Below, piece after piece: positions 50,001-56,482 of a stretch of 56,482 nucleotides of DNA. How positions within the stretch are numbered: the first letter of the stretch is position 1; each line of letters starts with the position of its first letter. The DNA comes from an uncultured Actinomycetes bacterium. Lineage in GTDB: Bacteria; Actinomycetota; Acidimicrobiia; IMCC26256; PALSA-555. The notes beneath the pieces were generated by a model. The model ran no database searches. It was not told where the DNA came from and saw nothing but the letters and a program-made list of their open reading frames with translations. The stretch lies in contig CALEYV010000034.1 of NCBI GenBank assembly GCA_937927875.1, positions 1 through 56,482 on the forward strand, in the 5' to 3' direction. Both the position numbers and the translations under genes were made by a program.

Positions 50001-50333
50001 CAGCTGGCCGGCGCTGATGGCCCGGGCCAGCCGGGCGTGCCCGCGCGGCCCCGACGCCAGCACCACCAGGTGCTCTCCCGGCGGGTCCGCCATCCCGTTC
50101 GGGGGCCGGTCGGCGCCCAGGGTGAGCTCGGCGCCGAACACGGTCGGCAGCCCGACCCCGGCCGCGGCGGCCGCGAACCGGACGATGCCGTAGAAGCCGT
50201 CGTGGTCGGTGACGGCCAGGGCGGCCAGACCCAGGCGGGCCGCCTCGTCGACGAGCTCCTCGGGATGGCTCGCCCCGTCGAGGAACGAGAAGTTCGTGTG
50301 GCAATGCAGCTCGGCGTACAGGCGCACTCCCAT
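47088..50333 (-). CDS. dnaE2: Error-prone DNA polymerase III alpha subunit, DnaE2
   Basis: A 1081-residue C-family polymerase used for SOS translesion synthesis. The PHP domain starts LYAELHCHTNFSFLDGAS (metal His-x-His), FCQGRGSAANSAV (371-383) precedes the polymerase active site GPPDIDVDIE (Asp415, Asp417), and VEVAGIVTHRQQPETANGVVFL near the C-terminus is the OB fold. It lacks the long C-terminal tau-binding tail of DnaE1, fitting DnaE2. ATG 50333; a -10 (TAGGGT, 50352-50347) and a LexA box (50353-50368) lie just upstream. Works with ImuA' and ImuB (51760-53986). Confidence 0.95.
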   Translation of the reverse strand: MGVRLYAELHCHTNFSFLDGASHPEELVDEAARLGLAALAVTDHDGFYGIVRFAAAAAGVGLPTVFGAELTLGADRPPNGMADPPGEHLVVLASGPRGHARLARAISAGQLAGEKGAPRFRLEDLADAARAGVHVTSGRASVANDAWMVLTGCRKGAVPRALLADGPAAARRALERLVAAFGRDRVLVELWDHGDPLDRHRNDALAEVAARVGVEVIATNNVHYATTGQQPLATALAAIRARRSLDEIDGWLPASPLAHLRRPAEQRRRFARWPGAVERTLEVAAECAFDLRLAAPDLPDLDVPAGHTDMSWLRELTRRGAAARYPVTHPNHDQAMHQLAYELDVIEQLNFPGYFLLLVEIVSFCAEHDIFCQGRGSAANSAVCYALGITKADSVALGLLFERFLSPERDGPPDIDVDIEHQRREEVIQFLYEKYGRDRAAQVANVITYRPRSALREMAKAVGLSPGHADALTKWTDRWRSHDQAFEDVTSSEGAPPVPELVLDLARQVLDFPRHLGIHSGGMVMADRPLVEFCPVEWARMEDRSVLQWDKDDCAAAGLVKFDLLGLGMLTMLHLAVDLVREHEGTEIDLATIPQEDEVYDLLCAADTIGVFQVESRAQMATLPRLRPRTFYDLVIEVALIRPGPIQGGSVHPYLRRRSGDEPITYPHPVLEGCLRKTLGVPLFQEQLMQIAIDAAGFSPGEADQLRQAMGSKRSRSRMAAMRDRLLQGMAERGITGETAEEIAHKLEAFADFGFPESHSVSFAYLVYASAWVKRRYPAEFACALLNAQPMGFYSPHTIVRDAIRHGVQVLGPCVHASRRDCTLEARTADAGPIGVPRPGWHADVSTQAVRIGLRYVRGLTDRLLDRIDEARAERAFTDLEDFTRRTGATVDALESLATAGAFEGFGVSRRAGLWAAGGLRDARAGTLPGIVTGIEAPPLPGMTEIEATAADLGATGLSAARHPTEFVRDELAAAGVVTAETLRTRPDRARVEVAGIVTHRQQPETANGVVFLNLEDETGLVNVICTPEVWARYRRVARAAPALRVRGRLEREQGVVNLLAQHLEPLALTPAALLRSRDFR

Positions 50334-50352
50334 CACCGGGGGCGCCACCCTA

Positions 50353-50368
50353 TCGAACACCTGTTCGG
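50353..50368. promoter_or_regulatory. LexA (SOS) box of dnaE2
   Basis: TCGAACACCTGTTCGG matches the actinobacterial SOS box TCGAAC-N4-GTTCGA at 11 of 12 conserved positions. It abuts the dnaE2 -10, 20 bases before the start codon. Confidence 0.85.
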
Positions 50369-50481
50369 GCAGCCAGCGGGACCCCGGCCTGACCGCCGCC
50401 TTCACCGTCCGCTGATCCTTGCGGTCGGTGCTCCTCACAGTGCGGGCGTAGGCCGAGGACAGGCAGCAGAAGGGAGTCACC

Positions 50482-51387
50482 ATGAGCGCCACCCCCGACC
50501 CCCGATCCATCCCGCCCGCCGCTCCCGCGCCGGCGATGCCGGACCGGCCCACCAAGACCGGCCTCGCGCTCGGGCTGATCACGGTGGCCGCCCTCCTCCT
50601 CGGCCTGGCGACCCGCGGCGCGGGCGTGGTCGGGATCGCCTTCCTCTTCCTCCTCTTCGTGCCGCTCGAGAAGCTGTTCGCGCTCCGGCCCCAGAAGGTG
50701 TTCCGCCGCGGCTTCCTGACCGACCTCACCCACCTGCTCGTCAACAACGCCCTCACCGCGGCGGGTCTGCTCGTGGTGATCGTGGCCGCCATGATCCCGT
50801 TCTTCTGGGTCCGCCAGCTCGACGTCGCCGGTGCCCTGCCCCCCGTCGTAGCCGTGATCGTCGCCGCCGTCCTCGTGCTGGTCGGCCAGTACTGGGCGCA
50901 CCGGCTCACCCACCAGGTGCCGTTCCTGTGGCGGTTCCACGCCGTGCACCACAGCATCGAGAACATGGACTGGCTGGCCTCGGGGCGCCTCCACCCCCTC
51001 GACCAGGTGTTCACCCAGGGCGCAGTCGTCGTGCCGCTCTACCTGCTCGGCTTCAACGGCGGCGTGTTCGGCGGCGTCGTCGTGTTCTTCACCCTGCTCG
51101 CGCTCTTCCAGCACGCCAACGTCCGGCTCCGCTTCCCGGTGCTGCGGTGGGTCGTCAACACGCCCGAGTGGCATCACTGGCACCACGCCATCGACCGGGA
51201 GGCGATCAACAAGAACTTCGGGCTCCCGGTGATCGACAAGCTCTTCGGCACCGCCTACCTGCCGCGGGACAAGCGGCCGACGGGGTTCGGCACCCGGGAG
51301 CCGGTCCCGTCGGTCGGCTACGGGCGCCACCTCGCGTACCCGTTCACGAAGGCGGCCCGGACGGGCCTGGCGGCAGGGCAGGTGTAG
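50482..51387 (+). CDS. Sterol desaturase/fatty acid hydroxylase-family membrane protein
   Basis: A 301-residue di-iron membrane enzyme. The three His clusters are YWAHRLTHQ, FHAVHHS and EWHHWHHAI, with three to four helices before and between them. Such enzymes hydroxylate or desaturate sterols, carotenoids or fatty acids using O2. A second hydrophobic stretch at 128-150 and the tail YLPRDKRPTGFG are typical. ATG 50482 has AGAAGGGAG 8 bases upstream. It lies between dnaE2 and the mutasome genes on the opposite strand, with no evident link. Confidence 0.88.
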   Translation: MSATPDPRSIPPAAPAPAMPDRPTKTGLALGLITVAALLLGLATRGAGVVGIAFLFLLFVPLEKLFALRPQKVFRRGFLTDLTHLLVNNALTAAGLLVVIVAAMIPFFWVRQLDVAGALPPVVAVIVAAVLVLVGQYWAHRLTHQVPFLWRFHAVHHSIENMDWLASGRLHPLDQVFTQGAVVVPLYLLGFNGGVFGGVVVFFTLLALFQHANVRLRFPVLRWVVNTPEWHHWHHAIDREAINKNFGLPVIDKLFGTAYLPRDKRPTGFGTREPVPSVGYGRHLAYPFTKAARTGLAAGQV

Positions 51388-51445
51388 CGGGGCGCGACGA
51401 TCGGGCGGTGATCGACGGCGGGGAGGCGACACCGACTTCTGCTAC

Positions 51446-51769
51446 GTGACCACCCGGGGCCGGCGCACCGGGCAGCCGCACGAGATCGAGATCTGGTTCG
51501 CGGCCGACGGCGACACCCTCTACCTCCTCTCCGGTGGCGGGGACCGCTCGGACTGGGTGCGCAACCTGCGGGCCGACGCGGCCGTCACGGTCCGGCTCGG
51601 TGAGACCACCCGGCCCGGGCGGGCGCGCGTCGTGGCGGCGGGGACCGACGAGGACGCGCGGGCGCGACGGCTCGTGTTCGAGAAGTACCAGCCCCGCTAC
51701 GGCGGCGACCTGAGCGACTGGCGGGTGCGCGCGCTGGCGGTCGCGATCGACCTCGCACGTCAGTCGTAG
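51446..51769 (+). CDS. Nitroreductase/F420-type (DDN-like) small protein, start unclear
   Basis: A 107-residue protein of the split-beta-barrel deazaflavin-dependent reductase group: TTRGRRTGQPHEIEIWFAADGDTLYLLSGGGDRSDWVRNLRADAAVTVRLG is the cofactor-binding region. Homologues carry about 15-20 more N-terminal residues ending in FCYLTT. Here the same frame reads GDTDFCY immediately upstream (51425-51445) but has no start codon, while a GTG at 51408 is in another frame. So either GTG 51446 is a true short start or a base has been lost nearby. Overlaps the convergent imuB by 10 bases. Confidence 0.65.
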   Translation: MTTRGRRTGQPHEIEIWFAADGDTLYLLSGGGDRSDWVRNLRADAAVTVRLGETTRPGRARVVAAGTDEDARARRLVFEKYQPRYGGDLSDWRVRALAVAIDLARQS

Positions 51770-53355
51770 ATCGCCTCGATGCCGGCCCGTCCCGCTTCGA
51801 CCACGACGAGGCAGGCGACGTCGGTCGCCGGCGTGCGGGCCACGACGTGCCAGAGCGCCCGTCGCCGACGACAGACCCGGTCCCACCAGCGGACGTCCTG
51901 AGGCCAGGGGCCGGCCCAGGCCACCACCTCGGCGTCGCCGAACGCGTCGCTGACGAGCCGGGCCGGTGCGGCGGAAGCCTCACCCCGACCGGAGACCGTG
52001 ACCGGCTCGCCGTCGGCCGCGAGCAGGGACACGGCCAGCCGCGACTCGTAGACGCGCGCCGCGGGCGGGCCCGGTACCGCGCCGGGCCAGGTCGGGATCT
52101 CGGGTCCGACGGTGTCGTCGCGGGGCTCCCCCCACGGCACCCAGCGGACCCGCTCGCTCGGGATGCGGCCACCGCAGGGCGCGGCGGTGACGACCGAGCC
52201 CGGCCCGGTCAGGGTCTGGAGCCGGACCAGGGCCCGGTCGGCTCGGTCGCCGGCCGCGGCGTCACCGCCCCAGAAGCCGAGCTGGCGCCCGGTGGCCGGC
52301 ACGACCTGGTCGGGCCGGAGCCGCACGAGCGTGATCCCGGCCGTGGCGTCGTCCTCCTCGCCGGTGCCCTGGCCGCTCGTCAGCCACCCGTCGAGCTGCC
52401 AGCGCACTCGGGTCGCGAGGGTGGCGGGCGTGAGCGACTGCTCGTGGCGCCAGCGACGGGCGAGGCGCTCACCGTGCTCGGTCTCGGCCTCGACGACGAC
52501 CTGGGTGCAGGTGAGGCCGAGAGCCGCGAGCTGGTCGAAGAGCCGGTCGGCGAGGCCCTTGGCCGCGAAGGCGGCCTCGTCGACTCGGGTCGCGGGCGGG
52601 TCGAGCTCGCAGGTCTCGACGAGCTCCGGCGGCACCGGGGTCGGGCGCGCCGGGTGCTCGTCGATGCCGCGCGCCTGGCGGTGGGCGCGGGCGCCCGCGG
52701 CTCCGAACCGGGCGAGCACCGCCGCACTCGGCAGGGCCGCGAAGGCGCCGAGGCGCGGCAGCCCGAGCCGGGCCAGGAGCTCGGGCAGGTCGTCGGCGTC
52801 GAGGACGTCGACCGGCCACTCGGCGAGGAAGTCGGGCGTCGCGCCGGGCGGGACGACGTGCGCGCCACCGGGCGCGGCCCGACGGGCCGCCAGCCGGGCC
52901 GCGAACGACCCGTCGGCGATGCCGACCCCGGCCTCGGCGAGGTCGACCTCGGCCAGCGCGGCGTGGACGCGGCGGCCCAGTCCCTCGTCGCCGCCGAAGA
53001 AGCGGGCGGGACCGCGGGTGGGGAACGTCAGCACCCCGGGTCGCTCGAGCACGAGTCCGGGGGTGACGGCCTCGACGGCGCGGGCGACCGCCTCGAAGGC
53101 GCGCGCCTCGGCAGCGGGGTCGGCGTCGAGCACGACGAGGCCGGGACAGCACGCCTCGGCCTCCCGTCGGCGCAGGCCGCGCCGGATCCCCTCGTGGCGC
53201 GCGTCGCTCGACGCGGCCCGGACCACCAGTCCGTGGACGCCGCGCTCGACGACCGCGACCGGCTGGCCGGCGAGCGCCGGGTCGCCCCGGCGGGCCACCG
53301 TGACGGGCCAGTCGGGGCACCAGACGCAGAGGGTGCGGTCAGCCGGCGAGGACAC
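51760..53355 (-). CDS. imuB: ImuB, catalytically inactive Y-family polymerase of the mutasome
   Basis: A 531-residue protein. The Y-family fold is recognisable (CVWCPDWPV, RHEGIRRGLRRREAEACCP, GVGIADGSFAARLAA), but the acidic triad is missing: the SIDE-like strand reads GVLTFPTRGPARFFGG, so it is a scaffold, not a polymerase. Residues 358-363 QLGFWG match the beta-clamp-binding motif of mycobacterial ImuB (QLPLWG) at the same position. It recruits DnaE2 to the clamp. GTG 53355 overlaps the imuA' stop by 17 bases, so the two are coupled. Confidence 0.9.
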   Translation of the reverse strand: MSSPADRTLCVWCPDWPVTVARRGDPALAGQPVAVVERGVHGLVVRAASSDARHEGIRRGLRRREAEACCPGLVVLDADPAAEARAFEAVARAVEAVTPGLVLERPGVLTFPTRGPARFFGGDEGLGRRVHAALAEVDLAEAGVGIADGSFAARLAARRAAPGGAHVVPPGATPDFLAEWPVDVLDADDLPELLARLGLPRLGAFAALPSAAVLARFGAAGARAHRQARGIDEHPARPTPVPPELVETCELDPPATRVDEAAFAAKGLADRLFDQLAALGLTCTQVVVEAETEHGERLARRWRHEQSLTPATLATRVRWQLDGWLTSGQGTGEEDDATAGITLVRLRPDQVVPATGRQLGFWGGDAAAGDRADRALVRLQTLTGPGSVVTAAPCGGRIPSERVRWVPWGEPRDDTVGPEIPTWPGAVPGPPAARVYESRLAVSLLAADGEPVTVSGRGEASAAPARLVSDAFGDAEVVAWAGPWPQDVRWWDRVCRRRRALWHVVARTPATDVACLVVVEAGRAGIEAIYD

Positions 53356-53986
53356 CGACCTGTTCGCGCGTGCCGGCGACGACGCGCACCCGCGGTGTCC
53401 GCGCCGTGAGGAGACCGCAGCCGGCGTCGAGGCCGGGCCACGGGCCGCCCTCGACGTGCACCCGCGTCGTCGCGGTCGCGGGCCACGGGGTCCGGGGACC
53501 GGCGAGGGGGACGAGCACGGTCTGGCGCTCGCGGGCCCGGGCGACGAGCCGATGGGCGTCACCGGCGCGGGCGTGGCGCGGCACCTCGGCCACCACCACG
53601 CTCATGCCGTCGAGCAGGACGGCGACCGCCGTGGCCCAGCGGTCGGGGGGAACCCGCCGGGCCACGGCGAACCGCTCGAGGGCGACCCCGGCCGCGGCGC
53701 CGGCCTCGCCGCCCAGGGTGCCCTCGAAATCGAGGACCGCTGCCCACTCGCCGGCCGCGGTCGCGGCCGCGCACAGCGACAGGGCCGCCGACGTGGCCCC
53801 GGCCCCGGGTGCACCCTCCACCACGACGACCGAGCCCCGCACCAGCTCGGGGAGCAGCGGTCGGAGGGGGCCAGGGACGGTCAGGGTCCGCGCTCGAGCC
53901 AGCACCAGGGGTCGCGTCCGGTCGTGGACCTCGACCAGCCGGGCCCGGGCCTCGGGATCCCGGGACGGGAGGGTGGCGAGCGCCAT
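53339..53986 (-). CDS. imuA': ImuA', RecA-like mutasome accessory protein
   Basis: A 215-residue RecA-fold protein. VVVEGAPGAGATSAALSL is a degenerate Walker A (GAPGAGAT rather than GPESSGKT) and WAAVLDFEG corresponds to the Walker B strand. It partners ImuB and DnaE2 in damage-induced mutagenesis. First gene of the imuA'-imuB operon; ATG 53986 lies 12 bases after an 18-bp perfect LexA-type palindrome (53998-54015). Confidence 0.85.
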   Translation of the reverse strand: MALATLPSRDPEARARLVEVHDRTRPLVLARARTLTVPGPLRPLLPELVRGSVVVVEGAPGAGATSAALSLCAAATAAGEWAAVLDFEGTLGGEAGAAAGVALERFAVARRVPPDRWATAVAVLLDGMSVVVAEVPRHARAGDAHRLVARARERQTVLVPLAGPRTPWPATATTRVHVEGGPWPGLDAGCGLLTARTPRVRVVAGTREQVGVLAG

Positions 53987-53997
53987 CCCCCCGGTCT

Positions 53998-54015
53998 AGC
54001 GAACATATGTTCGCT
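53998..54015. promoter_or_regulatory. LexA (SOS) box of imuA'-imuB
   Basis: AGCGAACATATGTTCGCT is a perfect 18-bp palindrome containing the CGAAC-N4-GTTCG core of actinobacterial SOS boxes (outer bases G/C instead of T/A). It overlaps a possible minus-strand -10 (TATGTT). Confidence 0.85.
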
Positions 54016-54026
54016 ACGCAAGCGCG

Positions 54027-54833
54027 TCAGGTGACGGCGGTGATCACGACGAGCGAGCGGACGAGCGGGGCCGGTGAGGGCCCGAGACGAGCCTGAGCGT
54101 CGGCGGCCAGCGCGGCGCGAGCGGCCGGCGCCAGGGTGTCGACGAACGGCGCCAGCTGTGCCATGCCGAGCCGCCACTCGACCAGGTCGGCCGCCGTCAG
54201 CTCAGGGAACGGGACCCGCAACGCCGCGACGTCGGCCTCCGCCAGGCCGGCCGCGACCGCGGCCTCGGTCGCGCGCTCGACCGTGGCGAGCCGCGGCACC
54301 GCATCCTCCCGCATCGACCGGTACCACGGCGGGCTCTGCCAGCCCCGCTCGGCGGCCGCCGCCTCCACCGCCGGCTTCACCGGGTGGGTGTCGTCCTCGG
54401 CGTAGGCCGACGCCACGAGCCCGCCGCCGGGCCGCAGCACCCGCGCCGCCTCGCGCAGCCCGGCCGCGGGGTCCGTGACGTGGTTGAGCGAGAAGAAGGC
54501 GACCACGACGTCGAAGCGGCCGGCGTCGAACGGGAGGAAGCGGGCGTCGGCCACCGCGGCCGGCGGCCGAGCGTCGGCGTCGAAGCGGAGCATCCCCCAC
54601 GCCGCGTCGGCGGCGACGACGCCGGCCGCGCCCGCCGCGAGGACGGCGCGCGACCCGGCGCCGGTCCCTGCCCCCACGTCCAGCACCGACGCGTCCCGGA
54701 CGGGGACCGGGCAGCCTCGCACGAGCGTCTCCGCCAGCCGGTCGTAGACCCGCCCCGGTCCGCGCTGCCAGGAGCCGCCGGTGCTCGAGTAGGCGTCGGC
54801 CACCGACGCCGACCTGGGATCGACGGTGCTCAC
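54027..54833 (-). CDS. SAM-dependent methyltransferase (class I)
   Basis: A 268-residue Rossmann methyltransferase. ASVLDVGAGTGAGSRAVL is motif I (SAM), VAADAAWGMLRF motif II, RFDVVVAFFSLNHVTDPAAGLREAARVLRPGG motif IV/V. The C-terminal helical part (residues 150-268) is an unusual addition that could set substrate choice. GTG 54833 overlaps the upstream kinase-fold stop (GTGA), so it is coupled to that gene. Substrate unknown. Confidence 0.87.
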   Translation of the reverse strand: MSTVDPRSASVADAYSSTGGSWQRGPGRVYDRLAETLVRGCPVPVRDASVLDVGAGTGAGSRAVLAAGAAGVVAADAAWGMLRFDADARPPAAVADARFLPFDAGRFDVVVAFFSLNHVTDPAAGLREAARVLRPGGGLVASAYAEDDTHPVKPAVEAAAAERGWQSPPWYRSMREDAVPRLATVERATEAAVAAGLAEADVAALRVPFPELTAADLVEWRLGMAQLAPFVDTLAPAARAALAADAQARLGPSPAPLVRSLVVITAVT

Positions 54834-55825
54834 AGCCAGCCGGCGCCGGCGAGCGCGGCGTCGCACCACCACACCAGCTCCTCGTCCTCGCCGATCGCCT
54901 TCTCCCAGCCGAACTGGACGAGCGCGCCGAGGAGACAGAGGCCGAGCTGGCGGTCCCACCAGTCGTCGAGCTCGACGCCGTGACGCTCGAGCGCGGTACG
55001 GAAGTCGGCGATCACCCGCTCCTTGGTGTGGCCGACGGGCAGCCGGGCGCGGTTCAGCGACAGGTACCAGGCCAGCTCGTGGCACACCGGGCCCTCGCCC
55101 GGGAAGGTGCAGTCGAGCAGCACGACGCGGCCGTCGGGGTGCGTCCCGAGGTTGCCGAGCTTCCAGTCGCCGTGGAGGAAGCAGGTCGGCGTCGTGCCCA
55201 GTGCGTCGATGAGTGGCCACGGCTCTCGACGCAGGCCCAGCACCAGGTCGCGTGCCGCAGCCGGTGCCCGCTCGCCGAAGCGAGCCCAGCCGTCGGCGGC
55301 GATCCGCGGCACCGGGCTCGGCCAGCCGCGCGCTCGCTCCACGTCGAGCCAACAGTCCGAGAAGATCAGCCAGCGGCTTCCGTACGGCACGAGCCCGATG
55401 GCGTCCCGCCAGCCCCACGTCCGAGCCGAGAGCGCCGCCATCGCGTCGAGGAAGCCGAGGTGCTGCGGCTCCGGGAGGGCCGCGTCGCCCTCCGGCACGA
55501 GACTCGCCGACACGTCGTGCATGACGAGCGCCGCGCCCCAGTCGTTCCGGCCCCATGGCGCGGCGGCGACGACGGTGTGGTCGATGCGGTCCGGGACGAC
55601 GTCGAGGAGGCCGTGGTCGAAGGCGAGGCGGGGACGGGCGCGCAGGTCTCCGAGGCCCCGCATCGCCCAGTCGTCGTCGACGTGCACCCACTTCACGACG
55701 TAGCGGTCGCCGTCGACGACGAGCTGCTCGAGGCTCGACCCCGTCTTGCCGTCCGCGGCCACGAGCGGCACCCGCTCGGTGGCCCGGGCCAGCAGCTCGT
55801 CGACGCTCGTCGCCTGGCGGGCCAC
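54830..55825 (-). CDS. Aminoglycoside-phosphotransferase (APH)-fold kinase
   Basis: A 331-residue APH-family protein. YVVKWVHVDDDW is the ATP-anchoring Lys strand. CFLHGDWKLGNLG is the catalytic loop (HGDxxxxN, Asp and Asn). VVLLDCTFPGEGP replaces the usual DWE (here DCT), keeping the metal Asp. Substrate not predictable; the family covers antibiotic kinases and sugar, choline or acyl kinases. GTG 55825 has a strong GAGGAGGT ribosome site. It overlaps and is coupled with the methyltransferase at 54833. Confidence 0.85.
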   Translation of the reverse strand: MARQATSVDELLARATERVPLVAADGKTGSSLEQLVVDGDRYVVKWVHVDDDWAMRGLGDLRARPRLAFDHGLLDVVPDRIDHTVVAAAPWGRNDWGAALVMHDVSASLVPEGDAALPEPQHLGFLDAMAALSARTWGWRDAIGLVPYGSRWLIFSDCWLDVERARGWPSPVPRIAADGWARFGERAPAAARDLVLGLRREPWPLIDALGTTPTCFLHGDWKLGNLGTHPDGRVVLLDCTFPGEGPVCHELAWYLSLNRARLPVGHTKERVIADFRTALERHGVELDDWWDRQLGLCLLGALVQFGWEKAIGEDEELVWWCDAALAGAGWL

Positions 55826-55876
55826 CCGGACCTCCTCGAGTCGTCGAGCCGTTCGATTGTGCCTGGCCGGTCGCGC

Positions 55877-56482
55877 TCAGCGCGCCGGGGCCGCCCGCCG
55901 GGCCCGCAGGAGCAGGAAGCACGGGATCCGGTGCCAGCCCTCGGTGCTGGTCGCGTCGCCGGGATCCAGCCACCGCGGCTCCCGGACCGCCTCGATGACG
56001 AAGCCGGCCGCCTCGAGCGCCCGGCTGTACCGCTCGATCGAGTGGTGCGCGGAGTGGAACGTCATCTCGAAGCCGGACCGCTCGACGTGGTCGGCATACC
56101 GGAACGAGTCGAAGTACGAGCCGGTGATCACGAACGGGGCGTCGGGGCCAGGCGCCGCGAACCGACCCGCCGAATTCATCGGGTGCACGACCGCCAGGAC
56201 GAGGCGGCCGCCGGGACGAAGCGCCCGCGCCGCCTCGCCGACCGCGCCGTCGAGGTCGTCGACGTCCTGCAACGACATGCAGGCGACGGCCAGGTCGGCG
56301 CTCCCGGCTCGCAGCGGCAGCCCGGCGAGGTCGGCGACGATCGACTCGACCGGCTGCTCGTGCGTGGCTGCGAGCCGGGTCAGCGTCGGCGAGCTGTCGA
56401 TCCCGAGCACCCGGTGGCCCGCGGCGGCCAGCGCGCGGCCCATCCGGCCCTCCCCCGCCCCCAGGTCGAGGGTCCGCTCCCC
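55877..56482 (-). CDS. SAM-dependent methyltransferase, N-terminus outside window
   Basis: The visible 201 residues continue open to the window edge: ERTLDLGAGEGRMGRALAAAGHRVLGIDSS is motif I plus the acidic end of beta2, so the real start is beyond 56482. VADLAGLPLRAGSADLAVACMSLQDVDDL is motif III/IV and ALRPGGRLVLAVVHPMNS motif V. The C-terminal half (FHSAHHSIERYSRALEAAGF) is typical of small-molecule Methyltransf_11 members. It ends 51 bases before the kinase-fold gene start on the same strand. Confidence 0.85.
   Translation of the reverse strand, partial: GERTLDLGAGEGRMGRALAAAGHRVLGIDSSPTLTRLAATHEQPVESIVADLAGLPLRAGSADLAVACMSLQDVDDLDGAVGEAARALRPGGRLVLAVVHPMNSAGRFAAPGPDAPFVITGSYFDSFRYADHVERSGFEMTFHSAHHSIERYSRALEAAGFVIEAVREPRWLDPGDATSTEGWHRIPCFLLLRARRAAPAR

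Noticed and set aside
47046..51449. A 1467-codon open frame on the + strand opposite dnaE2.
   Set aside because: It is the antisense mirror of GC-rich codons in dnaE2; the product is Arg/Gly/Pro/Asp low-complexity with no domain, while dnaE2 is unmistakable.
53339..53355. The imuA'/imuB overlap as a possible frameshift fusion.
   Set aside because: Each protein is complete with its own start and family-typical ends; a 17-base overlap is normal translational coupling.

Overview
The window is about 56.5 kb of very GC-rich, gene-dense DNA with many GTG starts, strong G/C at third codon positions and many 1-4 base start/stop overlaps. It contains a mycothiol-conjugate amidase (Mca), a nitrobindin, several F420/flavin LLM oxidoreductases, a CtpE-type P-ATPase, a DnaE2/ImuA'/ImuB mutasome with LexA-type boxes, EtfAB, and many acyl-CoA enzymes. 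Together these point to a chromosomal segment of a high-GC actinobacterium. A deep-branching lineage such as Acidimicrobiia is plausible, but that is inference. I see no rRNA, tRNA, CRISPR array, insertion sequence, integrase or phage gene. No stretch longer than about 250 bases lacks a gene.

Layout. 1-5.4 kb: 2-methylacyl-CoA racemase (3' end outside the window), a DUF7064/7065-type protein, a phosphotransferase fused to a DUF6285-like domain, a small membrane protein, exonuclease III, a VOC protein and a nitrobindin. 5.5-13.9 kb: etfB-etfA-GNAT, a geranylgeranyl-reductase-type flavoprotein, a zinc alcohol dehydrogenase divergent from an ACAD10/11-like acyl-CoA dehydrogenase, a putative Fe(II)/2-oxoglutarate enzyme, a limonene-monooxygenase-like LLM protein and an NTF2-fold protein. 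14-15.8 kb: a ClC channel/transporter with CBS domains and a striking 29-bp palindrome over its predicted promoter. 15.9-23.7 kb: a CoA-metabolism block with two CaiB/BaiF CoA-transferases, an HMG-CoA-synthase-like/DUF35 fusion overlapping a thiolase, a cupin, LLM oxidoreductases (one frameshifted) and a MarR regulator. 23.9-27.1 kb: one very large secreted/membrane protein with a Thr tract, Ig-like repeats and a degenerate site-2-protease-like membrane core. 27.3-30.5 kb: LLM oxidoreductase, RecB-type nuclease, PAP2 phosphatase and a DsbA-family protein. 30.6-34.2 kb: a complete glycine betaine/quaternary-amine ABC importer. 34.3-44.5 kb: quinone reductase, AMIN-like lipoprotein, FadA5-like thiolase, ChbG/HpnK deacetylase, SCP2 protein, mca, a secreted TAP-type hydrolase, an adenylate cyclase co-directional with an acyl-CoA dehydrogenase, and a VIT-type transporter. 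44.5-56.5 kb: ctpE, dnaE2, a sterol-desaturase-family protein, an F420-type nitroreductase-like protein, imuA'-imuB, two methyltransferases and an aminoglycoside-phosphotransferase-fold protein.

How it fits together. The dominant theme is catabolism of branched, isoprenoid or steroid-like acyl-CoAs: racemase, CoA-transferases, acyl-CoA dehydrogenases feeding EtfAB, thiolases and flavin monooxygenases. A second theme is SOS-controlled mutagenic repair. Many start codons follow a TANNNT -10 element by only 6-9 bases with no Shine-Dalgarno, so leaderless transcription appears common; I used this pattern to choose several starts. The most unusual items are the catalytically degenerate HMGS-DUF35/thiolase pair, the 1066-residue Ig-repeat membrane protein, and the palindrome upstream of the ClC gene.
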